From contig CP136066.1 of NCBI GenBank assembly GCA_032622095.1, positions 196,466,816 to 196,530,815 on the forward strand: a stretch of 64,000 bases of DNA, given 5' to 3'. Positions 24,766-36,787 of this stretch are shown here, piece after piece (the first letter of the stretch is position 1; each line of letters starts with the position of its first letter). A model generated the notes under the pieces. That model saw only the letters and a list, made by a program, of their open reading frames with translations, did no database searches and was not told where the DNA came from. The stretch is from Siphonodentalium dalli. Taxonomy: Eukaryota > Mollusca > Scaphopoda > Gadilida > Siphonodentaliidae. The position numbers and the translations under genes were made by a program.

Positions 24766-26273
24766 TTAAAACACAGACTCAACAGCTATCACGCTGCACT
24801 GAGTCTGGAGTATTTGGGGGATCCGTGCTACCACAAATACGCTTTACATCAGTCTCAACCAATCAAAACATAATAGCAGCAAATCGATGTAGCCATTCGG
24901 GCGAGTGTTGGAATGTCTACAGTCGCAGATTTGTCACATAACTAAAAATAGCGCCAGTTTGAAGAATCGGATAATAATTATACAGGCGATATGTGTAAAA
25001 AAAAAACACGTAATATTATACACGTCTTAAAATGCTGCAGACTGGGGAATCCGCATATATCGACCATTTTCTTGAGTTGACAATTATGGGTAAACGGACA
25101 CAATTTTCAAGTAAAGCAGGCCATTGCATCGACAGTATAGACCCAGAAGATGCGTAGGCGTTGCTGATTGATCGTCATCACAATTTGAGCTCTTGCTTTT
25201 CGGTAAGAAACTTGTCCTGATCGTGAGAACACAATTAACATTGGGGAAAAGTCCGAAGATTGTGCGCCCTTGACCTTCTGTGCCGTACCCCTGTATGCTA
25301 TATGTGGCTATTCGGGGACTGACATTTGTAAACAACATGCTGAACTCCGGGACTTGTATTGGGTATAGCTATGCAGTAACCCTATATAACCATATTGGAT
25401 AGGAAGACCCCTAACGTATGCGTTATCACAAACTATAGCAACAAATGGCTTTCTTACCATCAATTACCGACATTCTCTTCATCTTCGGATGTTTACATGG
25501 CATCATTGGAATCTCAGATCTCCTTGCATAAGATACGTCGTCTACTGCGGGCGATAGGATTTTAAGCATGGATATTCAGTAACCTCATTAGCGCATGTTT
25601 ATGTGAAGTCGGTTTACATATTTAAACGATGTACGAAGACACAGCCCGTATGGCTCCTGATGTCAAACGTGAAGACAATTAGTGATAGTTGAATTTGGCA
25701 GCATAGCGTCAATTATCTTATGGCATTAGAGCAGATTATGGTGGGATTTTGGAATCCGAAACTCATTTTCACAAGGCGTCGTATCACGGTGTATTCGATT
25801 CCGTCGTCGCCGAATTACGGCTTTGGTGCGCTGAACATGTGTGTCGAAACCTGATAGAACCTGCCCCTGCAGGCATATGCATATGCACGTATATTGCTAT
25901 TTGTCTCACTTTCTCTTATCTCAACGCTAGTTTAAATCATATGCATGCTAGTTTCTAAAAAAGATACTACAACAGACCATGCAGGGTATTTGCGTACCCT
26001 ATAAATTTAAAGGTATATACTAGTATACTATTCGGGGTTCAAGACCTGCAGTTACAACAGCACACAACATCTAATTTATCGCAGCGTTTTGCTTTGTTCC
26101 AACCAACAACATGTTGAAAATCAAATGTGACATTTACACAAGACCAATATATACCAAACTATTTATTACTATTATTGAAAAAAATAACTATTGCTGTCCG
26201 TCTAAATCATTGAGCGTATACATGAAATGAATGTATACAAGATTCAATCTCAAACAAGATACATGTGAACTGT

Positions 26274-26522
26274 CATAGTGTGTCTGTCGTTCGCAGAATG
26301 AGGTCACCCAGAGGTTAAATTTAGTGATGCTTTCCCGCACGGCGGGCTAGCCTCACAAATTCACCATCTGGGAACATTCTGCTGAGGCTTCAACTGCTAT
26401 GGGAGACCTACGTGTAGGATCATATTGAAGTTCCCAAGTTGAAGTACACCGTGCATGCGGGATAGCGTCACTAAATTCAACCTCTGTGGACCTCATTCTG
26501 CAAATGACAGACACACTATTTG
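26274..26522. mobile_element. hAT-like palindromic element, diverged copy
   Basis: The arms TAGTGTGTCTGTCGTTCGCA and TGCAAATGACAGACACACTA enclose inward-facing blocks CAGAATGAGGTC and GACCTCATTCTG. The centre contains a hairpin with a CCCGC-ACG-GCGGG tip. It matches the better preserved element at 40688-40941. I could not find a target duplication. Confidence 0.65.
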
Positions 26523-26539
26523 CCGGCTTGCACTTCTCG

Positions 26540-27255
26540 TTCCAAACAGGCTATTATATACACTAGAATGTAAATAACAGGCTATTCTATATATAATGTA
26601 TATACCATGATGTTATATACACTATAATGTAAATAACAGGATATTATATACACTATACTGTAAATAACAGGATATAATATACACTATACTGTAAATAACA
26701 GGATATTATATACACTATAATGTAAATAACAGGCTATTCTATACACTATAATGTAAATAACAGGCTATTCTATATATAATGTATATACCATGATGTTATA
26801 TACACTATAATGTAAATAACAGGATATTATATACACTATACTGTAAATAACAGGATATAATATACACTATACTGTAAATAACAGGATATTATATACACTA
26901 TAATGTAAATAACAGGCTATTCTATACACTATAATGTAAATAACAGGCTATTCTATACACTATAATGTAAATAACATGCTATTATATACACTATAATGTA
27001 AATAACAGGCTATTCTATACACTATAATGTAAATAACAGGCTATTCTATATATAATATAAATAACAGGCTATTCTATACACTATAATGTAAATGACAGGC
27101 TATTCTATACACTATAATGTAAATAACAGGCTATTCTATACACTATAATGTAAATAACATGCTATTCTATACACTATGATGTAAATAACAGGCTATTCTA
27201 TACACTAAAATGTAAATAACAGGCTATTATATACACTAGATTGTAAATAACATGT
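26540..27255 (+). repeat. 31-bp minisatellite, ~23 copies with a higher-order duplication
   Basis: The unit contains ATAACAGGCTATTCTATACA and CTATAATGTAA with period 31. A block holding a variant unit (TATATACCATGATGTTATATA) occurs near 26580-26615 and again near 26765-26805, so a segment of about 180 bp was duplicated as one piece. No spacers, so not CRISPR. Confidence 0.9.
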
Positions 27256-28283
27256 CAGATACAAAATGTAGGTTTCGTAAAAGTTAGTCTGACAACCTGA
27301 ATACATATCTAATAATCGTTATATGCGTTACTGTCATTTTGTCATTCAGGTGATATAATGTATTGTAAGTTATATATCAATAAATCTTTCCAATATATAT
27401 TATTCGATTAACTTTTATGTAAACGGGTCCATATATATTGAACTATTTTATTGAAGAAAAGCGACAAAATCGCTATGCGAACACTGCTATATAGGTTTAA
27501 GTTGAGATTTGAAGATAATTTATCCTTTCAACATTCCTGTCATATTTATCCACTTGTAAACGATAATAGTAAATAATAACGTTGCATTAAATCTCAGTTT
27601 TCATCCCCCACCGACCCCAAGAACTCACGAAGCTATAACCCCGCTGTATACCACGAGCAGTTGTTGCTTGTTCTGCCTGATTCGCCGACCTGGAATCTGA
27701 TGTGGTTTATTGCTCCAGAGCTGACACGACCCATCAAATTCTAATTGAAACATGTGTACAAGCCTTATTGAAATCGTGCCGCCTCTTACAAATGCACACC
27801 ATCATATACATTGTTTACCTGTGGAAAGCGTTCAGATGGTTGAAGCATGTGTATATATGAGTTATTGCTGACTTTTTATCAGCATTTGTTTGGCGTTCCG
27901 ACATAATAAATTCTCGTTCTTAGAATAGCGAAAACTAAAAACCTCATGTGTAACAAATATCGTGGCGAGGAAAAAAAATATCATACGCCGTGTTACTATA
28001 TCGTTCATCTTCCGGAGTACATTCATCAAATGGGAAACTATGTGTAGCGTCGCTGCTTGGGTATACTCGCCAAACCACGTTCATCTTAGAGATGCGAAAA
28101 GAAATATTAAGATTCACAACTTCCGCTAGATGACATCGTGTATGCATTTTGAGTTGGTATAGATCCAATGTCAACCATTTATATAGTAGTGTACGTGTTC
28201 TTTCCAATATATTATATGTGCCCACCACTCCAATAAGCAAGCCCGTGAGAAGTTAGACGTTAAATTGCCTTTCAGACTACAGT

Positions 28284-28729
28284 CATGGCTGCAAATATTG
28301 AGCCGGACATTTCAGAATGAGGTCCCCGGAAGGTCAATTTAGTGACCCTCCCCGCAAATCGGGCTAGCATCACTAAATTCACATTCTTGTGACCTCATTC
28401 AGCGTAGGTCTCATCTTCTCTGGAAAGTATCTTTATTATCAAATTAACAAGTTTTTTTAGTTTCTTTAGAAAGTTTCCTTTTCTTTTTTTAGTTTAGTTT
28501 TTCTATATCCCCATATTGGCAGACGATACATGCAATGCATAATCGATGTGCCCATTGGGGGTACAACACCATCTGGGAACTTAAATAAAACTTAAAATAG
28601 CAGTTGAGGCCACGCAGAGAGAAGTCAACAGAGGATGGATTTTGGTGACGCTAGCCCGGGGTAGCGTCACTAAATTCACCCTCGTGTGACCTCATTCTGC
28701 AAATGTCTGGTACCAAATGTTCAGGCCTG
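28284..28729. mobile_element. hAT-like palindromic element with 8-bp target duplication
   Basis: It begins CATGGCTGCAAATATTGAG and ends AAATGTTCAGGCCTG. The flanking 8 bp ACTACAGT is identical on both sides (28276-28283, 28730-28737). Inside are blocks of the same CAGAATGAGGTC / GACCTCATTCTG type as at 40688-40941, with hairpins near 28310-28405 and 28620-28700, separated by a unique segment of about 200 bp. An 8-bp duplication is the hAT hallmark; no transposase is present. Confidence 0.82.
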
Positions 28730-28863
28730 ACTACAGTTGAAACATTGCATATATAGAACTTGACATACAGGTCACACAGTTAGACCATAAACGCCAGTGC
28801 ATGGCTTTGGTAAATTGTTCAATGATTTGAAATAAAAGCAAAATACAACAAGAAATGCTGTGA

Positions 28864-29305
28864 ATTAAAGGCTGACTGTACCCTAAATATAATTACCATG
28901 TTGTTTGCATCGTTCATAGAGCACAATTTCCACAAGAGTGTATTTTGCACTAATTCATGGTTCAAATTCATTCATTTGTTGCATATATTATGTTGAGTGT
29001 AAAAGGTTGATTGATTGATTGATTGGGGTTTATTGTCCCTTTAGCCACTAAGGCCATATCACGACATTGCCAGTTTTAGTGGTGGAGGAAATCCGCACAC
29101 TTGCGACTAATCTAACAGTGATTTCAATGGCTGATAAACTCGTCAACCATGTGCGGCAAACCACCGGCCATCGGCGAGTAACTGGCAACTCCACCAGATA
29201 ACGATTTCGAGTTACAAAGTCCACGATGGAAACATGTGGATGAGTGTAAAAGGAGATGGTCCTATAAATTGCCGGGTCCTATAAATTGCCGGATTTAGTG
29301 TAAAG
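28864..29305. mobile_element. Degenerate TTAA-type element interrupted by a SINE
   Basis: TTAA (28864-28867) is followed by AGGCTGACTGTACCCTAAAT, and an inner segment (CATTCATAGAG-like, then GTGTATTTTGCACT) matches 14860-14960 inside the AGGGAG element. The right end near 29280-29305 (GCCGGATTTAGTGTAAAGTA) is a weak reverse complement. A SINE lies at 29007-29240. Confidence 0.5.
29007..29240 (-). mobile_element. SINE-like retroposon with 13-bp target duplication
   Basis: TGAGTGTAAAAGG is present exactly at 28994-29006 and 29241-29253. On the minus strand the element ends GACAATAAACCCC followed by an (AATC)n tail. A short 3' tandem tail with a direct repeat of more than 10 bp is typical of LINE-mobilised SINEs. 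I did not find clear Pol III boxes. A related fragment is at about 49400-49510. Confidence 0.75.
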
Positions 29306-29687
29306 TACCTCTTGAATGCTTGTGCTCAGCAGTGGTTACCAATACATAGATAGCATACATGTGGCACGTCGCGATTCACCACAGCCTGTAACAGTGTATA
29401 CGACGCAGAGCTCGTAATACTTTAGCCATGCATACTTGGCCAAATAAATGTGTGTGATTCTTTTAAAATATCTTTATTGACATTAGATGGGAAATTATGC
29501 ATCAAATTGCGATTTCACATGCCCCGTGGCTACTCTAAATAATTATATATGAACACTTGTTCTTCTATTCCAAATTGTAAGACATAATATCCGAAAATGT
29601 TACCTTACCAACTCTCAGAGCTAGACGGTGGGGGGGGATGATACAGAGGAGAGCCGAATAGTTAGTTCACACAGGCAAATCGGGACG
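29306..29687. other. No gene seen
   Basis: AT-rich intronic sequence without a recognisable repeat. A poly-G run is at 29630-29638. Confidence 0.4.
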
Positions 29688-29689
29688 TA

Positions 29690-29931
29690 CGATAATGCCC
29701 TAAGTAATCGACTCCTTAACCACAGCATAATTATGGGTAACTTTTCAGGATTTAGTCGGAAATATGGCTTGTTGCCATTCATCGGAAAGCTCTCGGGGTG
29801 TTGCCATTCATCGGAAAGCTCTCCCCGAGAGCTTTCCGATGAATGGCAACAAGCCATATTTCCGACTAAATCCTGAAAAGTTACCCATAATTCTGCTGTG
29901 GTTAAGGAGTCGATTACTTAGGGCATTACTG
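29690..29931. mobile_element. CAGTAATGC-family palindromic MITE, 242-bp copy with apex duplication
   Basis: TA flanks at 29688-29689 and 29932-29933. The two arms are near-perfect reverse complements, and the apex segment GTTGCCATTCATCGGAAAGC is repeated before the turn. Overlapping frames on both strands here only mirror the palindrome. Confidence 0.88.
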
Positions 29932-30502
29932 TACATATAGTAATTCGTCACTATTGCGTAAGGTTATCGCCATTATGCTTGTTGTTGCAATTGATATTCA
30001 ACTTCCTGGCCGAATGCCCTGTCACGCACGCCCGTTAGTGACATCTGTCCTTATCGGCTGCCCACATATTTCCTGTCGTCTGCTTGCTTCGTGTTTAATC
30101 GCATATTGGAGACATTTCTCTTCAGCAATTACGCATCTTGAACGTGATCGAAGCAATTTTCGTAGCTAAATTGGTCCAGATTCTCTTCTAAAAGTCGACA
30201 TATTTAATTGCGGACCATTTGTTGAAACAATTTGCGATGACCCTAATAAACGCCTGACCTAATCCTCTGAACAAAAGGAGTCGTGTGGCCATTACATTGT
30301 GTCGAGCACTAACATTAATCCAACAAGAATGTTAATTCTCATCGGAGAACCAAGCCGGCACCTTGTTTGTTTCATGTGTTTTCTGTAGTTGTGACCCATT
30401 GTCATTCCTTATAATTATTTGTATGGAAGTTGTAATATAAATTCTAACGTACCATACAGAATCCATAATAGCGAAACTACGTCCCCACGTATTACATGTA
30501 TA

Positions 30503-31009
30503 CACCCCTGGTCAAGTGGTCCTGCTAGTGTGCTATGATAATGTTAGGGCAAACTGATGCTGCTAAGAAAAAGTAACGTTGTTTTTTTTACATGCAGTTC
30601 TCTTTTTCGCGGTGTTCCGATAATCTGAACATATCCAGGAAAATCTGCCAAGAAAAGCCATTATGTGCATCAAACATAACATTCAAATTGATATATATTG
30701 CGAAATATTTAAATACTGGTTGTATTTTAGTTGTAGCAAATCTACTATAATCAAGGTGGCTATTCATGTAGTTTTGCAAACACGAGCGCAGCGATTTTTT
30801 TTCTCAAATATATAAATGAACTTGAAGGTTTCATAGTGACACTGGCGTTTTCTTAAATCGCTCGGATTTTACAAATACCGTGAAAATGTCAACTTTAGTT
30901 CCTTTTTCGTAACGGCATCAGTTTGCCCAACCATGCAATACCATAGCAATTCAGCATGACCCACCGACATCATATTAAACACATTAGCAGGACCACTTGA
31001 CCAGGGGTG
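30503..31009. mobile_element. TIR element, CACCCCTGGTCAAGTGG ends (507 bp)
   Basis: CACCCCTGGTCAAGTGGTCC at the left and GGACCACTTGACCAGGGGTG at the right are perfect inverted repeats that continue with diverged pairing (CTGCTAGTGTG / CACATTAGCAG; GGGCAAACTGATGC / GCATCAGTTTGCCC-like). TATA lies just outside each end, one base further out on the right. Superfamily unknown; non-coding. Confidence 0.78.
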
Positions 31010-33286
31010 GTATACAGTCTGTTAAGCAATTAATACCGAACTATTGAATAGCCTGCATAAATACAGCAAACTATTAGTTCATTATAATAAATTTAGTTTA
31101 TTATATATCTATATATGTTAGCTGGTCAGAACGTTTTCTAGTTAACTAACTGTAAAAATAGCTTGTTATATAACCAATTAATAGTTTGTAGATTCTGAAA
31201 TGCTGAGTAATTTACAGTCATCGTGTGTTGGATGTGTAGTGATGTTATAAACGCGTGGTATGCACGTTGACTCTATATATATAAATGCTTGTTGTGCTCA
31301 TGCGACGAAACGGACCAATCCTCGTGAATTAGGATGATTTATGTTCATGTCCAGTGTATACGCAGTTACGCACTGTTGGTAAATAACCAATCACCCTTTA
31401 CTTTCTTTCATAACCGAATATTCATGCACATGCATGTCAGATTACATATTCGTTACAACATTTATATTTCAACACAGTGCCTGGTTCACGTCGTTTCGAA
31501 AAAAAAAAAAATAGCTGCTGCCTACATGGAATCTTTCCGCAAAAGAATAAGAAAGGCTATAACATAATTTGTTTTCAAACACGATCTATCAACACGAAAT
31601 TCTTTCTTTAAAATTCAAGGCGGTTAATCTGGTCGGCTGATGAAAGGACAAGCATACATCACATCCGTGCTAACTATCACATCCGATTTGTCCATTCATT
31701 CGACATTCCTCGGGCCTATAATTTCTCAATAATGCAAGCGGGTCACGGGAAACGGACGACTAAAAAAACATTATTCTTATAAGGATCACTCGAGGCTATT
31801 ATTAGGCCGATCAAACCGGCAGGGTCCCAGTTGCTCCTGTGAAGTCCTCAATCATTTCGGACAGCAGGCATTCATGTCCGTGCCAATGGGTCGCCTCTTA
31901 GCTACACAGCTGCTTATGGGCACAAATCGTTTCTAATAACTCACGACACACCCCGATGCGCCCAAACATTGAGGAAGCTGAGCCCATATTGGGACCCTGT
32001 GGTGGGGGTATTGTCAATGGGCGTTGCGCTCATCATTGTCAATATCTCCCGATCGCTGTGATATGCCCGCAAATACCGGAATCATCAGCTCTTAGTACCG
32101 ACTGACTCCCACCCATAACAATGACATGATGGTCATGGTGATAGTGTATATAATAGAGAAAAATATCACTCTTATAAAGTCATTATCACATCCACACATT
32201 GTCTGCCATTGCGTTTTTTGAACCGTGAAAAAATATGGCAATTTTGTGCGAACTTCGATAAGTTCAAGACATTAAACACCATTTGGTGGTCTAAAGCTAA
32301 TTGGTAGAGATTAGAATGCACCTGATTTCAAGAAACCCACTCAATCAGTTGAAGTTTATAGAACACTGCATGCGTTAACTCAGTTGACTGAATAGGACCT
32401 CATATTATGAGTGAGGTTCAAGTTAGATACACATAATATGCATGTAAGATTAAATCGCGATGTGGTTCATTCATGGTGTGGCAGAAGAACCGACGCCAGG
32501 AAATATATTTCATTTTCAGCATATGCGGGGTGTAAAATTGACATCTAATGTTGTGCCAGGCATGAAATTTCCAATCGTCGAAAAATATGAGTTGAGCGGG
32601 CAAGACACCACCCTACCCCCACCCCCATCAACCACGTACCTGATTTCATGGGATTGTCTAGATTGTCTACATCCCACATTTAGCGAAACTCGTCCAGATA
32701 TACGCTCAAATGTAGGAATTCTTCGAATATCTTTCATATAACACCCTAATATAAGCCCAATGAAAGTTGTCCTATTTCAGATCTGGTGGTCATTTGCATG
32801 TGAGGAGCGTTACATCTCTTACCGTCCATGCATATACAACCATCTAATTCTCAATAACAACTTCCTACTGCATAATTCCTCTTTGTAAGATTGTATCTGG
32901 TACGTACTGTACATATATTTATATATTTTTCACTTGACATGCACTGCATGTAGATTACCAACCCCGAAATACGGACTGTAACATGCAATGTGTGTGCTAT
33001 CGGAAGCTTTCTTCTGCTTTTGGGCAGCAGATGTTCGTCTAAGTTTTAAGAACTTGGCCTCCAATCCCCCACTCATTGTATCCTGTTGTACTTTTAGAAT
33101 ATGTTTGAATCAAAATGAGTCTTCAGGGGGCTAGATGGTATATATGGTTCTGTGTAATACACTATACGCATATATTTAATATCAACACCGGCTACAACAC
33201 AATAATATTTATTGATAATGACGACTGCTCGGGGATGGTCCTTGACAGGCAATATCCTCGTTCATCTTTTCTTGTGGATTCTCTTC

Positions 33287-33366
33287 TACCATAGATTTAC
33301 GATCTGCCGGTGGTAACACGTCTCCTCTCTACCATAGATCTACGATCTGCCGGTGGTAACAACGTC
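33287..33366 (+). repeat. Short direct duplication (~47 bp unit)
   Basis: CTACCATAGAT, TACGATCTGCCGGTGGTAAC and ACGTCTC occur twice in a row with few differences. No gene context. Confidence 0.8.
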
Positions 33367-33837
33367 TCGCCTCTTGAATTCTTGACCGCGAACCTGCACT
33401 GATTGTCTGTTATGATAAGGAAGGCTGCCCATCAGTCTTAGTCGCAGAAGAGGAGGGAGGAATGTAATGGTGTCTGCTTCGATGTTGGAGTGATGGATTC
33501 TATGCAAGAACAGGTGCAACGTTTCTCGAGACAGGTTCCTCTGGCCAGAGAACAAAACAAATGTTTACATGCACACCTGAGTTCAAACCTCAAACGAGCT
33601 GTAAATACGTTGTTCATTGTTATGGAGGCACCCAGTGTCTGTTGGGTTTTTATAAGCATACCCGTTGTGTTATTCTGTTATCTGACCTATCGGTGATCCT
33701 AGGAGACAAATACCCAGTCTGGAGTAAATGGCATATACCCACATATACCTACATGTTACCTACATTGTTTAAGACAGTTCATAAACAATAAGTTGCGCCT
33801 GCAGTGCTGGCATACCACACGGTGCCAAATTGAAATA

Positions 33838-34290
33838 TTGGCAGGACGAAACCCAAATTTAAAATGAACGAAGAAGGATAACTCTAGAATGGAACATGGA
33901 AAGAACGTCATTCAGCACTCTGTTAAAATCAGTAATGGTGGCAAACATCCATGCATATTTCATTCACATCCGATATTAACCCATGGCTGAGATATCTGCG
34001 CGATCTGACAAAAAAACCCCAAGAATTCCAGATAAACAAGGAAGGATAATCCAATGATGTAAAACACGAACAACCTTCATTGGCCAATCGTTTCAAAGCA
34101 GTCATGGTGGCGAATCTCCATTACAAATTTCACCATATAAGACCCGATAAACCACGACAGAGATATATACGCCCGTATGGACGGACAGACGGACAAAGTA
34201 AATCCAGTATATACCCCCCCCCTCCAATTTTCTTTGAATGGTGAGGGTATAAAGCTCCATTGGTGGCCCAAAAAAAAAGAAACTACATCG
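33838..34290. repeat. Degenerate tandem repeat of ~175 bp, two units
   Basis: Two diverged units share GAAGGATAA, a GT(C)ATGGTGGC(A/G)AA segment and GAGATAT. The second ends in GGACGGACAGACGGAC, resembling the repeat at the left edge of the window. Confidence 0.4.
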
Positions 34291-34384
34291 CGATCGAACA
34301 GTATATGGACCTTTAACGTTCTAATGTATGACGTCGTTTGAGAGCCGGTTTACGAACACCTTTTCGTGTAAATATAATCTTTAG

Positions 34385-34960
34385 ATTGGTAACTATAACT
34401 TTCCAACATACAGCGTCACTTCAACACCGATGACAGTAAGGGTGTTTACGGGGGTCGGAGGCAAAAACGAGTACCCATCATGCAACACCAATATATATGA
34501 CTACATGTATGTCTTGTTATCAGAGTCCTTTCATAGCAACTTTTTGGCATTTCCAAACTGATTATATAACTGGGAGATGGACATTGCAATGGTGTTCCGT
34601 GGGACCAAGTCGAGTACCCCGTAATCAATTGACTTCGTGATACACGTACCAACGATTTTTCATCTACATAACATATTTAGATGGAAGACTAACTTTCCAA
34701 CTGACATTGCCATTTCAACGCCGATGACACCAAATGTGTTGCTGTGTGGGGTCCAAACAAATGAGAACCAATCGTCACCATGACTCGTATCTGTCCTCCC
34801 ATACATTTATATATTCTTATCTATCGATGGGAGATGGTCCAACTTTCCAACAGTGTTGCAGGAGACCAAAACGGTATACATCATACCCCATGAATTTTTC
34901 TCCAAATGCTCTAACGTCTTAGCATGTTCACAGAATCGATAGATGGGAGATAAACGGCAC
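34385..34960. repeat. Degenerate tandem repeat of ~260-290 bp
   Basis: Shared landmarks are AACTTTCCAAC, TTCAAC(A/G)CCGATGACA and GGGAGATGG, each recurring once or twice in the same order. Too diverged to fix unit edges by eye. Confidence 0.4.
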
Positions 34961-35564
34961 AAACCGCCTGATGCCCACGTGTGCCACATGCATTCAATTC
35001 TATACGTTTACTTCCATTAATCTGATGGCCCGGGAATGTTTCTAAGAAAACTGGTATTTAGAAATGATATCGGCCGCTGAGATGGTGGTAGATGTGGGAT
35101 TCAAATCGGACTCCCCCACAAACAATGACCGGGTGATTCCCTATTTCCATCATACGCGAACCTTTGTTGATTCAAAGACTATCACGTATCACGGTTGGAT
35201 TGGATCGTCGAGTTTATGATGTTCTTCGTAAATAAACGCAGACATTTAGCCGCATCGGTAATCAGTATACACGTGAGGTTTTTCCACAGAAAGACAACAT
35301 GCTGCCGAATCAGCTGGGATATTTTAAGTACAGATGTGCACATCGAATATCTATGTGCAACAGCGTGTTTTCATCATGACTATCTGCTCGTCGTATGGTC
35401 GGCCGTATCATAAAAACGATCCAATCTCACGGGTCATTATCTCTACCTTGTTGCTTGTCTTTATTCGTAGAAATGTATCAGCTTGCTCCTTTGCAACCGA
35501 CGGGCGGATAACTCGTTTGTCACGTAAGGCTACCCATGCTTGCTGCAAAACAGATTTCAGTTCC

Positions 35565-35870
35565 CTCGTTACCCTATGTCTGACCGCTGCCGGCATCATG
35601 CGGCATGTGTATTTTCTTAATTAAATCTAACATTTTGATTGAAGTTTTTGTCAGTTACAATTCATTCTGGTTTGATCTAGACAATTTTAAAATGAATATG
35701 GACAGTTCAGTTTCTCAGAATAACGAAGAACGAATTGTAAGTATTTTTGTAACCTACAAAAGTTTCAAATAATTAAATGTGCGATTTCTTCACATTAGGT
35801 GTAGGTGCTGGCAGCGGTAACTCCTGCATGGGGGGACTGAACTCTGCATGGAGCTTGAAGGCAACCTTTA
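35565..35870. repeat. Dispersed repeat R2, copy 1
   Basis: It matches 50037-50350 over most of its length (CTATGTCTGACCGCTGC, TTTCTTAATTAAATCTAACA, AATGAATATGGACAGTTCAG, CTGAACTCTGCATGGAGCTT). A third, shorter copy at 47520-47870 is split by a palindromic MITE. Identity unknown. Confidence 0.65.
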
Positions 35871-36322
35871 GGTAGAAGGATCTAAATAAGTAGAATTACC
35901 TCGAATACGAGTTTAAAACATTCTGACACGCGATTGGCGTATAATAGTTCAAGTAAATTTACAAATTCAAGAAATATAATCCCCATGGCATGTACAAATG
36001 TGGGTTTTCCCTAGTCTGAAATGCATTCGTGTCCAAACAATGTGGGATACTGTGGCTGGGTATCGGCTTCAGTGAGCCGTTCAAATTGTGTGCAAAAAGT
36101 GGGGTAGTGTGGAAAACGTATATGACTTGTATCGGTAATTCAATTGTAACAGCAATGGTTAAATATTAACAATGCTTCTGATAAGCGAAATTTCATTATT
36201 GGAAGGTTATTGTTAATGACAATAAGAACAAAGTTAATCTATGTTTTCATGTGCATGTAATGATAGTTGTTTGACATATATACGTTATGTTATTTCGCAT
36301 GAACACACTTCGAAGGCCTTTA

Positions 36323-36787
36323 TAGGTACTAAATAAGTAGAATTGCTAAATCCGATCGGAGGGTCCCATACCATCAATATACAACAACAATAACATTTCT
36401 TTAAAATATGCTTCAGTTATCAGAATCGATTAATTGCAACAAAATAATTCTAACCACTGTCAATATGGTATCAAATTTCCCAAAACGTGTTATTTATCAA
36501 CATTTTGTTCAACGAAATATCGCCGTATTATCACTCGAGTATTCGGGAAATTTGGCCGTATTACCACTTGTTTTTAGAGTTATCAATCTTCATCCGAAAT
36601 ATTGGCCGATACCATCCTTTTGACGGCGTGTTTCTGGGCCACAAACAATTGAAATAACAAACTTCAAAAATCGATATCTGATCACTCTGAGCGTTGATGG
36701 GTAGGTTCCTCGGCTCGAGTCAAATATTTGTTTACCCCCGAAGCCAAAGAAATAGTAATTTAGGAGTGTTAATCGGATTGAGTACCT
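36323..36787. mobile_element. AGGTACTCAATCCGAT-family TTAA element, copy 2
   Basis: The right end ATCGGATTGAGTACCT is followed by TTAA (36788-36791). The left end is interrupted: AGGTACT, then AAATAAGTAGAATTG, then CTAAATCCGAT. The same AAATAAGTAGAATT string occurs at 35884, so the left terminus was rearranged. The body matches 52032-52478. Confidence 0.68.

Noticed and set aside
32460-32741. 93-codon + frame with an opposing 73-codon frame
   Set aside because: Opposing frames with no domain; it contains a short dispersed string (GTTGTGCCAGGCATGAAATTT-like) also near 55470, so it is probably repeat-derived.
33490-33791. Overlapping frames of 68-76 codons near 33438-33791
   Set aside because: Present on both strands in overlapping frames without a domain or splice signals that I trust.
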